From the NCBI GenBank assembly GCA_963682175.1, contig OY821777.1, forward strand, positions 2,931,501 to 2,995,500: a DNA stretch of 64,000 bases, read 5' to 3'. A model generated the notes under the pieces. The model did no database searches. It had not been told where the DNA came from and saw nothing but the letters and a program-made list of their open reading frames with translations. Every line of letters begins with the position of its first letter. The first letter of the stretch is position 1. Positions 50,177 to 64,000 of the stretch are shown here, one piece after another. The position numbers and the translations under genes were made by a program. This DNA is from Triglochin maritima (lineage: Eukaryota > Streptophyta > Magnoliopsida > Alismatales > Juncaginaceae).

Positions 50177-50265
50177 GTCTTCTCCCCACAGGTGGCATCG
50201 GGTCGAATACGATCGAAGAAAGAAACCCTAGAAGCGGAACCGATTCCGTTGCGTCCCCAATTCCA

Positions 50266-52421
50266 ATGGTAACTCCCCTTTTCTCCTTCGAATCGTTCGT
50301 TTCTCGATCCCAACTCGTGCGTTTCGCCGTCAAGTTACGATCTTGATTTGTTTTTTTGCTCTCGCAGGCGGATTCTCCTCGCAGAAGGTATCAAACCCTA
50401 GTAAATACTTCTTTTTTCATGTTGTTTTGCCCAAAACCACGTTTTATTAGTCGATTTCTTGCTTATTTCACTTGTATTTAGTTCGAGTTCTTAGTGTCTA
50501 GTACTTCGTCTGGTGATCCTCAAAAGGGTACACTTTTTTTGTTGATTTTAGTGTAGTTATTTCGGTTGAAAGAAGGTTAGTTATGATTTGGGAAAAAATG
50601 GGCTAATTATGTAGATAAGAAATTATTAGGGCAACATGTTGTGTGGAAAATATTAGGTTAACTCTCTAACATAACCACTGCGTAAAGATCCAAGTGAGGT
50701 TGAACTTTGAGGTCTTGCGAAGTTCTCCAGATAATACAGGGGAAATATATCGGTCAACTCTGGTATGCACGTGCACAAGCATAAAATTAGCTGTTTTTTA
50801 GTTCAGAATCTTACTCGGTAAAATGTAACAGAAGACTGTTGTGTCTTGGCTAAGGAAACTTATTATGCCGACTATGAGTTCATCATTCCATGTTATGTTT
50901 TTCTCTTTTAGCAGGTATTCACCTTCTCCTTCACCTCAGAGAGGTGGCCATTCTAGATCAAGGACCCCACCAAGGACCAGGGTCAGGTCACCATCTCCAG
51001 TTAGGTCACGTTCACGTTCTGGAGGTCGTGGCAGGTGGTCAACTCTTGGGCTTCTCTTCTTAGATATAAAAGACACTATTGTGTTTTATTATTATTTCTG
51101 CATATGTTTAATTTCATTTTACTGTAGGGAGGATGCACTGAATCCTGGTAACACTCTTTATGTCACTGGCCTCTCTTCTAGAGTGACAGATAGGGATCTC
51201 CAGGATCACTTTTCTAAAGAAGGAAAGGTCAGTATCTGACAAACATTAAGTTAACTAACATTTTGCTAGGATGTCTTCTTAACTTTTAATGTTTCACTGT
51301 TTCAGATTGTTGGGTGCCATTTGGTTGTGGAACCTCGCACACGCATTTCTCGAGGGTTTGCATTTATTACCATGGATACGTTGGAGGATGCCGATCGCTG
51401 TGTTAAGCATCTCAATCATTCTGTCCTCGAAGGACGATACATTACTGTTGAGAAGGTAAATTTCGAACTTGTTTTCGCAAGGATCTAGCCCCACTCACTA
51501 TTGCTTGTGTATGATTTCTCTTGACCTGAAGTTTTTGGTTATTCAGAAGACAATTGCATCAGCTTTGTTGGCAACAATCAAGATGATCAGTTCATCAGTG
51601 TCAACTTATGCCATACAGCTTGATGAATGGCCGGCTTTACAGTTTTACCTTGCAACACATCAACTAAATTAGCAAATTTTCAACTAAACAATTCCAGCTT
51701 CCATCTTCCATCTTCAACTCTCTCAACAACTTAATGGACATTACAACTCCCTAATTGGGTATTATGGTATTGCATTTGCGTCATTTATTTAGTGATGGGA
51801 GCAGTTGTGACTAGATATTAGTGCCTATGTTCTTTTTAAGTACTATTTAATCAATTGGTACATCAACATGTAATGCTTAAATGTTCTCAGTTGACATTTC
51901 CCCCCTTATATAGTAACTTACCATGGACCCTTAAACCTTCTGCAGTTTACTTTTTTTTGGTCTACACCATGTGTTATAGTAGAATGGTGTGTGGCTTGAT
52001 GACTTGGTACCTGTGAGCTGATATAAATGTTGTTTTGTTTGCGTCCCTCCAGTCCAGGAGAAAGCGTCCAAGAACGCCCACGCCTGGAAACTACCTTGGG
52101 ATGAAAAGCACTCGGGATACCAGTGAGTTGGTTCCATTGATTTGACTGATTACTTTGTTCACCATTTCATTTTGTTCACTAATTATGTTTCCTTGGCAAA
52201 CTGCTATAACAGGTTACAAAGGTCGACATCGTGGTGATTATGATCGTGATGATTATCGTGGAGGATATCGGCGTTCCCCATATCGTGGTCGTGATTATTC
52301 TCCACGCCGCTCTCCTTATGGTGGAAGGTCTAGAAGAGAGAGGTCCAGGTCACCACCATATTCTCCATATCGCAGCCCTGTCCGTGGGTACGGCCGTCAT
52401 CATAATGGGTATGCTAGGTAG
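50266..52421 (+). CDS. SR45a: SR45a / Tra2-like serine-arginine-rich splicing factor, seven exons
   Basis: A nuclear RNA-binding protein that selects splice sites and in Arabidopsis itself undergoes stress-linked alternative splicing. Exons: 50266-50268 (only the ATG), 50368-50387, 50915-51034, 51128-51227, 51306-51455, 52053-52122 and 52213-52421; 223 residues. An N-terminal RS region lies at about 8-48. One RRM is at about 55-131, with RNP2 LYVTGL at 58-63 and RNP1 RGFAFITM at 97-104. The linker RPRTPTPGNYLG is typical of the Tra2/SR45a group. The C-terminal part is rich in RS, RD and Tyr-Gly. The exon-3 acceptor is a tandem TAGCAG, so two proteins differing by one residue are possible. Intron 5 (51456-52052) is long for this gene and keeps an open frame at its start. 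Confidence 0.92.
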
Positions 52422-53817
52422 AAGTGTGGATATAGTTCCAACCGGGGACCACCAGTTAGAGAATGAAGCTTTCGTTTGGTATTGCTAATGTCTTTATCAG
52501 GTGTCTTGGTTTGAGTGATATGCCGTTTGAGCGTGAGTTTGTGTTCTTAGCATTAGAAGTTCTATGGATTTTATTTCCAGACATTTCCATGTGTTTTTTT
52601 GTCTTGATAACTGAACCCTTTTCCGATATCTTGAATTTTTCTAAGTAATTTTCTCTAAATTTGGATGAATGTTCAACCCCATATCAGAAGCCAAGATTAT
52701 GTAGTATCTTCAGAGCCATACATCCCGATAAAGGGCTCTTTCCCGCGGTTATTTGCAATGACACTGTTGACACATCTTCTGTCGTCTGTTGACCATACAA
52801 TTTTGACGACAATGACACATCCGCACCGTTTCGGCTATTTTAATTGTCACCCTTACATCTTGCCGGTCAATAATGCATGATGTCATTAGCTACAATCCAA
52901 GTATCCATTATGATGAGTGTATTCCGACTAGTTTGAATAACTGGTTGGATGGGGGTGAGGATTCAAATTCATACTCTCACAACCGAGAGAGGGGTAATCT
53001 AACTTTGCAATCCACTTTAATAATTACAATCAATTCTACTAATTATAAAAAATATATACAACAGAAGTATCCAATGAATGGCTCAGGTGACCACAACTCA
53101 TTCCCTAATGAGCTGGTCGGCTGATCACAATCTCAGCATACTTTGCGCTGACACAGCACGCAAGGGAGGACAAAAGACTGACAATACCAAAGAAACAACA
53201 ATCGACAAAATAGATACTTGAAGACGCATCTAGGAAAATCTTTACATAGACGAGATTATAGCCAAGCCACAACTGAAACAAAATCTTCCCTTTTGAGATG
53301 TTGATTGAACCTCCAAAAGGAACACGTTAAGCATACTTTGCGTTGACACGGCACGTGTGGAAACATTAGAAGCTACGACGAGCTACAAGAAGTAAACCAT
53401 CACCGAATCTCAACCAACTAAAGGCCGCCGACAATATATATCCCAACATCCCAAGGACCCAAAAGATAAATGGGAGCACAATTCACCCACCCAGTCTCTT
53501 GTACGTACGACAAGTTTCTCATAACCAACCGATAAAGGCAAATCCAAATATTTGTCACGTCAAGTCAAACAATCCAAATCTCATCTCATCTGATTGATGA
53601 TTTCAGTCTCTCTCAAAATGGCGATAAAGGTAGATCCATAATACATGATAAACATTGGCAAAACATAACATGTAGATAAATAATATAATATCCCGCAACT
53701 TCCAAAAAAACCGTTCAAAACAAAAACTAATCCATCACAAAACTCATGAAATATAAACTGCAAATAAGGATTCAAGCCACAACATTCAAAAATCACAGAC
53801 TCAGATTCTTTCTAGTT
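52422..53817. other. Convergent 3' regions of SR45a and RPS15A
   Basis: No gene is seen. A 26-bp sequence, AGCATACTTTGCG then YTGACACRGCACG, occurs at 53135-53160 and again at 53330-53355 with two or three differences. Confidence 0.55.
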
Positions 53818-54564
<747 letters not shown>

Positions 54565-55508
54565 TCACTATCAGATAATGCAAGAAGTTCCAACTCAAAC
54601 GGGAAAAAACAACCACAGCTTAATAACATTCATCTAGAAAACTATGGGAAGTAGTCACATAACAATGCCAAACCGGCAACATTATACCACAATCTGTTTA
54701 CTTCACTGTTATTAAAAAAATACTATTCTTTGCAATTTCACAAGGGTGACCTTCTGAATGGAGCAACTCACGAAGGAAAGGAAACAAACTTGGGTGATAG
54801 TACAATCGCTTTAGGTGCGCGCAAGCACATGAGAAGAATGAATCAGTTACATCATCAAATTTTGAATCTTAAAGATCCACAAAATTGACATGACAAGAAC
54901 AATTCACTCCTCCATTTAAAGTCTCCTTAATCCCTCGATTCAGTTCCAAACATCCCAAACTAAATCACCATCATTCTTACAAAGAAAAGCCAAACATGAT
55001 CCCTCAATACGACATTCGTTCTCATGCAAACTACATTCTCGTCAAAACATCACTTTACCTAGACAAACAGGAACTCGGCATGGAAAAAAAGACAGGTTCG
55101 TGTTTCACTCACAGAATTACCAGCACAAAAATAGAAATTCGAAGGACAAGTTCCTACACAATTCGAAATCACAGTGTTTTCTTCGTACTATTCCCAAATC
55201 TAAGAATCTCCAATAAAACAACAAATTATAAAACCTAAAACCCTTACAGATCTTAAGGAAGATCGAAACTTTCGGTAACACGAAACGAATCCGCATCTAA
55301 ACGAAGCTCAACGCCAGCGAACACTAAAAGAGCTAAAAAGGCCACCAAAAGAGGCAAAACCAGGTGCGGTCGAAAGAGGAATGGAAGAGGAAGATCGTAA
55401 CGTAGATCTAGAGAGGTAATATGAAGGTTGATATCGGGTCCTACCTCGAGAGATCAAAGAGGGTGTTCGAGTTCGGCGGCTTCGACTGCTTCCGCTCCGG
55501 AGAAGTAT

Positions 55509-55550
55509 AAACCCTAATTTGGAGTCCCATGTGTTTCGGGTTTATATATA
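55509..55550 (-). promoter_or_regulatory. Core promoter of RPS15A with TATA and telo-box
   Basis: On the minus strand TATATATAAA (55541-55550) is followed about 25 bases later by TTAGGGTTT (55509-55517), the telo-box common at start sites of plant ribosomal protein genes. The leader exon would run from about 55515 to 55446. Confidence 0.6.
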
Positions 55551-56459
55551 TGGGATGGAATTGGGTGAGAAATTACCGGAGTGCCCCTAGCTTCTGCGAG
55601 TGGGAAAGGAAATGGATGCTTTTGTCGGATCCTGTTGTTGGTCCGATTAAATGACTTAAACCCGAGTGAAAGCCTTGAGTTGAGGCCTGAGTGGATTGAG
55701 TTATCAAGGTTGTTTTATTTGCACCGTCTTCTTACTTAAAACAATAGAATTTCCAAAAACTAAAAAACAATACGTTTTCTGTCTCGTGGCAGACGGGAGT
55801 CTATTTATTGTCTGGTATTAACCCTGAGTTGGTCGATTCGCGCAAGTTTCGTCCTTTGCGATACTCCTATATTAAGCTAAGCACAATATTCGTAACATAA
55901 CATGACAAGATGAGGTTTTAAAACTTCCCTTCCAAACCATACACATATTGGAAAATATAGAAGTGGGAAGCTTATACAAGCTGGATGTTCTTTCATCCCT
56001 AACTTTTTTCTCCCCTTCGAATAATATAATATGCACCTTTGTTCATGCCTCTTAACTAAGTTCCAACCCATTACGCAGGTGCCTGTTGCACACGTTGTAA
56101 CAAAATCATACAGCTTAGAAGGGGAGCCACACCAAACAACTCAATCGACTAGCCGATTAATACCCGACACATGATGAAATATGGTATTGTACTGTTGAGT
56201 GAATACGGAAATACACATGTAGCTGGTACTCATACATAGAATACGATACAATACCTTCTTTTAGAGAGTACGGAATCAAGATAACAAATACGCATCCATA
56301 CATATTGGTTGCTCACTTGCTCCCAATACACAAATTTAGAAATATCACTGCAGTAGTGTAGTTTAAACTTAGGAAATATACAGCAGACTGCTGTCAAGGG
56401 CAATCAGGTACTTAGGCCCTTATGTTTTGGCTCCAGAAGGATACCCATTAGGTAGTAGC
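55551..56459. other. Intergenic, between the RPS15A promoter and the 3' end of NRPB1
   Basis: No gene is seen. The 3' UTR of NRPB1 is expected in the last few hundred bases (56100-56459). Confidence 0.55.
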
Positions 56460-59400
56460 TCATCTAGTGCTGTCGTCATCTTTATTGCTCAACTGAGGAG
56501 TGTACTGACTCGTTGACGACGGAGAGTAGCCTGGGGATGTCGGAGAATAACCTGCACTAGGACTGATCATAGAACAAGAAAATGAAGGATTATCAGGACT
56601 GCTGATGGCAATGTAGGGTACACATCAATTTAAGAAACCAAAGCAAAATATATTAATGGAGAGAGGTACCGCTCAAAAACTTAAAAATAAATAAATAACG
56701 GAGAGGCCAACTAAGTTCTGGCATACTGTACCTGTATTGCGGAGAGCTAGGACTGTAGTCAGGGTTTACGCTGGAGTTGTTTGGACTGCAACAAGAATAA
56801 GTCCAATAATTGAATAATCTCACGTCACAAGTATATGTCATGGTCATCAAAAAAACAGAACACTAGGTGTTCCACATCTATTTGTCTAGCACTGGCAAGA
56901 CATACGTAAGACTAATCAGTATAATCCTATAGTACCGATCTTCTGGCACAAATCAAAATGAAACTAGATCTAAGAATAGTTTCACAACAAAGAAAGTCAT
57001 GCTAGGATCATGCAGCGCCACTTAAACAGTAGTCATCGAACGAAAGACTCCATCGAAGTTCAATTCAGAAGATAAAAGTAGAGCCAGATCTATCATAAAT
57101 TAGAACATCAAGCAAGAGTTAACATAACCATCTTGATGATAAAATTTCCTTTGAAGAATTAAAATGAAGCCAACACAGTAGAATATAAATACACATCAAA
57201 GATCCTTTACCTGGTAGGACTGTAAGTGGGACTAGGTGGAGAATATGATGGAGATGTTGGTGAATATGATGGAGATGTGGGACTGCAAACAAACAAGAGA
57301 AAACTAAGTAACATAAAGGGCTGTGAAACAGAAACTAATTGAACAACCAATATGCTCATGTAAGAGATAATGCTAGTGAGTTGACGCAGTGCTTCTATAT
57401 GCCCTAGCCACAACAATTGCATTGAGCAGATTGAAATAATATACCTGTGGAGCTAATAAGCCGAGCATGCAACTTCAAATATAAGTATCATTAGAGTTCG
57501 AGTTCTCATTTATACCTGTAGTTTGGAGATGACTGGCTGTAAGGACTGGACGGTGATATCCTTGGGCTGGTTGGGGAATATGCCAAAGATGGGCTGTATT
57601 TTGCAGATGCAGCATTATAACTGGGGCTAGTGGGGCTATAACTAGGAGAGGTGGGACTGTAGCTAGGGGAAGTCGGACTGTAGCCAGGTGAGGTAGGGCT
57701 ATAAGCTGGTGAAGTGGGGCTATAAGAGAGAGAGGTTGGACTGTATGGAGAGGTTGGGCTGTATGAAGGCGAAGTGGGACTATATGATGGAGAGGTGGGA
57801 CTATATGCAGGTGAAGTTGGGCTATAGACTGGAGATGTGGGACTATACACTGGTGACGTGGGACTGTAGCTAGGTGATGTAGGACTATAGCTAGGGGATG
57901 TTGGGCTATAGCTAGGCGAGGTTGGGCTGTAGCTGGGAGAAGTTGGGCTGTAGCTGGGAGAAGTTGGGGAATATGACGGGCTAGTTGGTGAATACGCCGG
58001 ACTCGTTGGACTATACCCAGGCGAACTTGGACTGTAGGTGGGTGAAGTAGGGCTATATCCGGGAGAGGTGGGGCTATAACCCGGTGATGTGGGACTGTAT
58101 CCAGGTGAAGTCGGACTATATCCAGGAGATGATGGACTATAACCTGGAGAAGATGGACTGTATCCCGGTGAGGAACCAGGAGAGAAGGCCATCCCACCAA
58201 CATATGGTGAAAATTGAGCATCAGTGATTGGCGAGGAACGGATATTTGGACTGAGAAGATAATTTGGTGACATCATCCCATCAAATGCAGGTGACATTGG
58301 TGATCTACTAGGTGTCATGCCAAAATCCAATCCTTCCATATAACTTGGGAGCTGGAGTTCAATTGCTTGCTGCAGCATCTGATCGTTCAAGTACAAGGCA
58401 CAACCACCGGTGCCGATTGGAGCAAGTTGGCCAAGCATAATATTCTCTGTGACTCCACGGAGATGGTCATTTTCAGCATAAACTGCAGCATCTAACAGAA
58501 TGTCCACAGTTTCCTCAAAAGAGCATCTCATCATTGGTCCAGTATCATTGCGGTTGATACCATGTCTTGTGATGGCCATCAAATGGCCTCTATAAGTCAT
58601 TGTGTCACATAGAATAGCCAAATGTCGGTAATTCACGTAAGATCCATCAAAAGATATGACAGCTCGCAATTCATCCAGAAGTGATTTCCTTACGGCCTCA
58701 ATCCCAATGACTTCTATTACTTCAATCAAGTGGTTACTCGTAGTTCTCCTTGCATCAACATCTGGATGACACATGACTGCCAACAGATTGACACCTTCGG
58801 TATCAAGCATCCACTCGGTTTCCGATCTGAAACCATCATTCTCATCAAATCTGCTTACCTTGCCAGACTTAATGAACACCTTATTAATATCAGGAATTCC
58901 TCGAAGAGCCATTTCCGTTAGCATATTGCTTTCTATCTTTTTCAGGAAGACGTCATCCTCAGCGGCTTCGTCTTGCAACTCTCCTTTAGGAGCATCATAG
59001 TTCATAATACGGATACGAAGGATGAGTTTTTCTGCGTTATCATCGTTAAAAATGCAAGTCAAATCATCATCAAACTCAAGATTTATTTTCTCCGCAATAT
59101 CTGCCATACTCAGTTTCTTATCAACCATCATTTCCCGATTTAGCTCTATACGAAGCAACCACGGGGATATTTTCTCTGGGGCAATATCTTCATCTGGCAT
59201 CTCATAATAGGATTTCACAAATTCAACATCCTCTTCAATTATGGTGCTCATAGGGTCTGGATCATACCATACTTCAGTTGCTTGAGTTACGCTACGGAGG
59301 GTGGTGTACTCCAAAGAACACTGAACATTTTTCGCCTTCTCCTTGGTTTTGTTGACCTCGGGCTTTAAGAATACAGAAAGTGAAGGTGTTTTGATTTTCT

Positions 59401-62400
59401 TAGCGACATTTATAATTTCCCTCAGCCTTGGTACGCCAAGTGTCACATTTTTCGCACTAACACCAGCATAATGAAAGGTGTTCAAGGTCATCTGTGTTGC
59501 TGGTTCACCGATGGACTGGGCAGCCACACAGCCAATCATTTCACCAGGTGCAACCAAAGACTGCAAAAAACGTGACTCTATTTCACCAATTACCCATTCA
59601 AAGGCTTCACGTGTAAGTCTGTATTCTTTCAAAACCCTCTTGCTGGCAAATGTACTACGGAGTAAAATATTGAAAAACAGTGTTGCATTTTTCTGTGCTT
59701 CCATGCTCAAAAAATCATCACCAGGAACAACTTTCAGTCTTTCTTGGAGTTTATCTACTGCCTCTACAATTTCCATAGGATGCATATCCGATGGTCTCCT
59801 CAGATCAACTTTGAACGTCTTCTGTGCATTCCAGATGAGTCTCTTAAGGTTAACCGGCATCGGCCATGAGTAATCACCAGTTGTCACAATCTCTGTCCCG
59901 AGTTGCAACCTGTCTGCATCCAGTTTCTGAACTTCAGCATCAAAGACATTCCTAAATTCAGGAATGTTCTTTAAATCTTCAACATGCTCGGGTTGCATGT
60001 AACTTGGATTCCAGTTTATATCGCTTATCTCATACCTGTAAACATTTTCAAACTCGGTCCTTTTCATTTTTAAAGAGTCTATCGTCTGGTTTTCAATCCA
60101 GACAGAATCCATACCATCTTCTCCATAGAGGAATTGGATTACATCACCTAATGAATTTCTAACAGTACCATCATATTTGACCATGATATCTTCCATGGCC
60201 TTCACAAGACGTCTTTGAATATATCCAGTCTCAGAAGTTTTCACTGCTGTATCAATCAACCCTTCCCTACCACCCATGGCATGGAAGAAGAATTCCTGAG
60301 GAGTCAGGCCCCGCAAATACGAATTCTCAACAAAACCACGGCTCTCGGGTCCATAGTCATCTTTCGTAAAATGCGGTAATGTTCGGTCAATGAAGCCATA
60401 TGGAATACGTTTGCCTTCAACATTCTGCTGCCCCACACAAGCAGTCATCTGTGAAATGTTGATAAAACTACCTTTAGATCCCGCTGTAACCATTGCCTTC
60501 AAATTATTACCCTCGGATAAACTCTTCTGAGCACTGTTTCCAGCATCATCACGAGCTTTATTCAACACCTAGTGTTAACCAAAAGGATAAAACAAAACCA
60601 GTTACACTTGGAATTCCACGGACACCTAAAATTAAACTAACAGGAGAAATGTTTACTGTTACTTGCCTGGTTCACTTTATTTTCGAAGGATTCCATCATA
60701 GTCCTACCAGGTTCAGGCTCCAACTGCTTTTCCTGGGCTTGTTTGATGAGATCTTTCACAGCATTTTTTGCATTGGATATTGTCTCGTTAATTTTCTCCA
60801 TAGTTGAAGCATCTGCAATAGTGTCACCAATTCCCATGCTAAAACCATTCTGTAGAAGCCAATAGTTGACAAGCCATTGAGTGTGGCCTAAAAACTTGCG
60901 AGCAGCATCGGGACCAACTTCTTCCCTGTGTGCCAAAGAAAGAATGTGAAAAATGCATAACAAAGAAAATTAGCAAAACAAATTTAAGAAGACAGAATGC
61001 AGTAGAAAATATACCAGATGACATGAATAAGACTACCAGTAGATGTTCCCAGGGATTTCTTGCAAAGTGTACCAGATAGAAGTTCTCCTTTTTCAATACG
61101 AACTTGTGTATCACCAGGAGTTATAAACCCAGATTCCTCAGAATGCCAACCTGAGAATCTTACAAGATTAATCTGCTTGGGTATTATAAGATTAAACACT
61201 TGTTTTCCCGTCCACAGAGGTCGTGGCTTTAGAATGGCAGGAGCGGGGATTTTTCCGTCAAAATCTTCCCACCACATCAAAATGTTCATAAATACATCCT
61301 GCCCAGGAATCAAACGCATAAATCAGTCGATCTTGACAAAGTAACACTTGGACATTAGGACAGTGAAAAGGAAAGAAAGCTATATATAAAAAAACCAAGT
61401 CTCACATACCTTTTCTATAAAAGTATCCCTCTTAGTGATCTTTCTGCAGCCCAGAAGAGTGTCCTGGACAATGCCCATGACTGGTCGATTAGATTGAGGT
61501 GAGACAATGCATTTAGGTACCATCATTAACTCCAAAACTTCTGCTCTGGTTTCAAATGACTGGGGCACATGCATGTTCATCTCATCACCATCAAAATCAG
61601 CATTATAAGGAGAAGTCACAGATAAATTTAAACGGAAAGTTGAATATGGCATGATCTTGATTCTGTGCCCCATTATGGACATCTTGTGTAGACTTGGCTG
61701 TCGGTTGAAAAGAACAAAGTCCCCATCATTCAAGTGTCTTTCGACCTGCCAAATAAAATAACTTTAAGGATTAAAAATGATATAAGAAAGCTCAAATTAT
61801 AAAAATTAAGAAAAAGACCTCACCTTGTAACCAAGTTCCAAGTGATGATCACTACTTTTCTTAAGATACCGCAGATCAAGCCTCTGTCCATCTTCCCGGA
61901 TGATATATTTTGCACCCGTTTTACCAGGAGGGGGATGAGGCCCATATTCAACAAGCTCCTTAAGCCTGTCAGTAGAGTAAGTGGAGTAATAGGTTTCATC
62001 GAATAAGAAGAAGAAGAAATCCTCAAGGAACTAGCAAACAACGATCATGTTACAGTTCCTTCGAATTACAGTCACATATCAAAGGTTTCTTAACCTAGAC
62101 TGCTTGCACATCAACTTTAGGGACAGCCTAGGTATCTCACAATAAATAAATATCTATGAATCCTCATTAGAGACAGCTTTACCTATAATGTAGAAAAATC
62201 AATAATTCAACATACCAAGGTGACACAAATTGAGATACCTTTCAATGTTATAAGGTGTGACAGTTTCTGGATAAGTTAGATTAAGAGCAATGCTCCAAGG
62301 AACACCCAATTCATCAATATTAATGGTTGGATCTGGAGTTATGACTGTTCGAGCCGAAAAGTCGACACGTTTCCCCATCAAGTTGCCTCTGATGCGGCCT

Positions 62401-63403
62401 TCTTTGGCCTTCAATCTACTGCATATAGACTTTATGGGCCGCCCTGAACGCTGTGTGGCCTGAGGATGAAGGAAGTAACTCTGATCAGATAAATGAAACA
62501 GATCTCAACTTCCAGGAAGAAGAAAAAAACCAATATCTACGTACTCTTGGCTGGCCAGGAAGCTCATTGTCAAAATATGTTGCGATATGAAATTGGAGCA
62601 ATTGAGCAAACTCCGAGATAATATGAGCTGGAGCACCATTTCTTTCCTGCCTTCTAAGATTTTCATTGTGTCTAATTATCATAGCTAATTGATGGGTCAG
62701 ATCATCCTGCAGATAAGAACACAGAAGGAAAAAAATTCAGAAAGCATATCAAAATCAATTCAAAGGCACAGAGGTGCTACTGTATTACAAAAATAATGAA
62801 ATTAATAAAAATAAAGGTTCTCATGAACACATGGTGAAAGAAACTAAAGAATACTATTTTGAGGAAGGATTCTGGAAAAAAAATAAGGCAGTAGTCAGTA
62901 GACAAATCCAATATATTACAAGTGAACCGCTATAAGCTCACCTCACTTCTTGAGGAGGCGTCCATCATAACAGAAGGACGAACTGGAGGAGGGGGAATTG
63001 GAAGCACTTGTAGTATCATCCAATCCGGGCGAGCATATTTTGGATCTAAACCTAAGAGGAGGCAGTCCTCATCACTTATCCTCTTCAAAACACTGAGAAC
63101 TCTCTCTGCTGAAAGAACCTGCTTCCTTTCAACTGGTTCAGGAAGCTGTTCTTGGTCATCATTTTTCTTCTTCTGAGCTTTATACTCAGCGACCATTTTC
63201 ATACCATCAATCGTAATATTTGGTTGCTGTGCACCACACCCTCCTCGACTTTTTTTAAGTGGTTCGTCAGAATCCTGCTGTCCTTGAACATCAATTTCAT
63301 CACCACCAGCGCACTTTTTCTTGCTTTTACAGGCATCATAAATTCTTTTTAGCCTGTTTTTGGGATTTCTTATTTTAAGAGCTTGCTTGAATCTAGTATC
63401 TTC
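56460..63403 (-). CDS. NRPB1: Largest subunit of RNA polymerase II (RPB1), 3' eleven exons; 5' end off window
   Basis: The catalytic subunit of RNA polymerase II. Minus-strand exons: 62942-63403, 62545-62706, 62239-62459, 61824-61965, 61410-61745, 61015-61298, 60667-60925, 57516-60568, 57211-57282, 56732-56785 and 56460-56562; 1715 residues are visible. The Mg-binding [12 protein letters not shown] is in exon 61410-61745. The bridge-helix and trigger-loop region ([20 protein letters not shown]) is near 59550-59470. The C-terminal domain has roughly 36-40 heptads of YSPTSPS type, regular at first and degenerate towards the end, spread over the last four exons. The N-terminal zinc clamp, about 120 residues, lies to the right of the window. 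The intron 60569-60666 has a GC donor; the others are GT-AG. Confidence 0.96.
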
Positions 63404-64000
63404 CTGTGGAAAGCAACAGCAATAAAGTATGTTAACCCAATTAAAACAAGGATAAGGATTCCAAATAGTCCAAGTCAAGCTCAAAACAACATGCTAAAAA
63501 CTAAGTTAACTAACTACACTAGAGTATATCAGATTAGGTTGCTAATGGATTAGAACATTCAAAACATTTTTTCCCTGGGACAAAAACAGTTTATCCATTA
63601 CTAGTAGTGCTTCAAGAAGTACGAGAAAGGATATTCATAATTTTTTATAGATCGGTTGAATATTCATAATCATTAAGTACTACACATAACAGGAAGAAGA
63701 ATCAACAAGTGAAAAACTTATAAGCTCCTCAATTTTGAGAAAGGAAGGAAGCCTAGAACACATTTTGTTAAAGAAATTTCATAGAAGATTTCTATTAACT
63801 GGTATAGGGACGAAGTATACCCCAAAAACCAAAGTGCAGCTTGGAGCTGCAAACAAGGTAGAATGAGTGCTAAGTAACATCCACGCCCAAGCCTATATCT
63901 TCATCATAATCATCATTCCCTCACTGATTCACCAAATACTTAACCCAACAATTTCAGTTGCTTTAATTTGACAAGCTGTATGATGACTACTGCTACACGT
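63404..64000 (-). other. Intron of NRPB1 reaching the window edge
   Basis: It begins with an acceptor (TTTCCACAG on the minus strand) just before the exon at 63403. AT-rich, with no coding sequence; the exon with the N-terminal clamp should follow beyond 64000. Confidence 0.75.

Noticed and set aside
57475..58221. 248-residue minus-strand open frame rich in His, Leu and Pro
   Set aside because: It is the shifted-frame reading of the RPB1 heptad repeats; the real frame matches RPB1 throughout.

Overview
The window is nuclear DNA of a flowering plant. Short exons are separated by AT-rich GT-AG introns, the genes are plant families (KANADI, STY-type ACT kinase, SR45a, RPS15A, NRPB1), and much of the space is LTR retrotransposons, hAT-like MITEs and simple repeats. 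I cannot name the species; the AT-rich intergenic DNA would fit many eudicots or other angiosperms.

Bases 1-19049 are a stack of nested retrotransposons. The oldest layer is a minus-strand chromovirus (Ty3/gypsy, Del/Tekay type), with gag and pol at 12041-16608, its primer-binding site near 16711 and a long LTR up to about 19049. Its pol carries a foreign solo LTR (12882-13625, target duplication ACTGC). Its integrase is cut at 12041 by a plus-strand Athila-type element (gag-pol 1-4925, an extra ORF 5083-5958, 3' LTR 10764-12040). The 3' non-coding part of that element was then hit by a younger Athila-type insertion (6486-10211, duplication ATTAT). The left LTR of this insertion stops at a poly(A) run exactly where an LTR transcript would be cleaved.

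Bases 19050-29640 hold no gene I can recognise. They contain three hAT-like elements with 8-bp duplications, each built from its own short repeated word. There is also a Copia-type solo LTR full of GGTCGACC palindromes, a MULE-like long-TIR element with a tandem-repeat core, and a run of 46 C.

Bases 29640-64000 are gene-rich: a KANADI GARP transcription factor (+, 30012-34189), a small DUF7054 protein (+, 36348-37397), an ACT-domain Raf-like kinase (-, 38189-47847, first exon not found), the SR45a-type splicing factor (+, 50266-52421), ribosomal protein S15a (-, 53818-54519) and the largest subunit of RNA polymerase II (-, 56460-63403, 5' end beyond the window). Exon boundaries were read by eye from splice signals and reading frame; in each of these genes the frame closes across all proposed introns. 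These are independent eukaryotic genes, not an operon. SR45a and the RNA polymerase II CTD act in the same process, co-transcriptional splicing, but nothing here shows that they are co-regulated.
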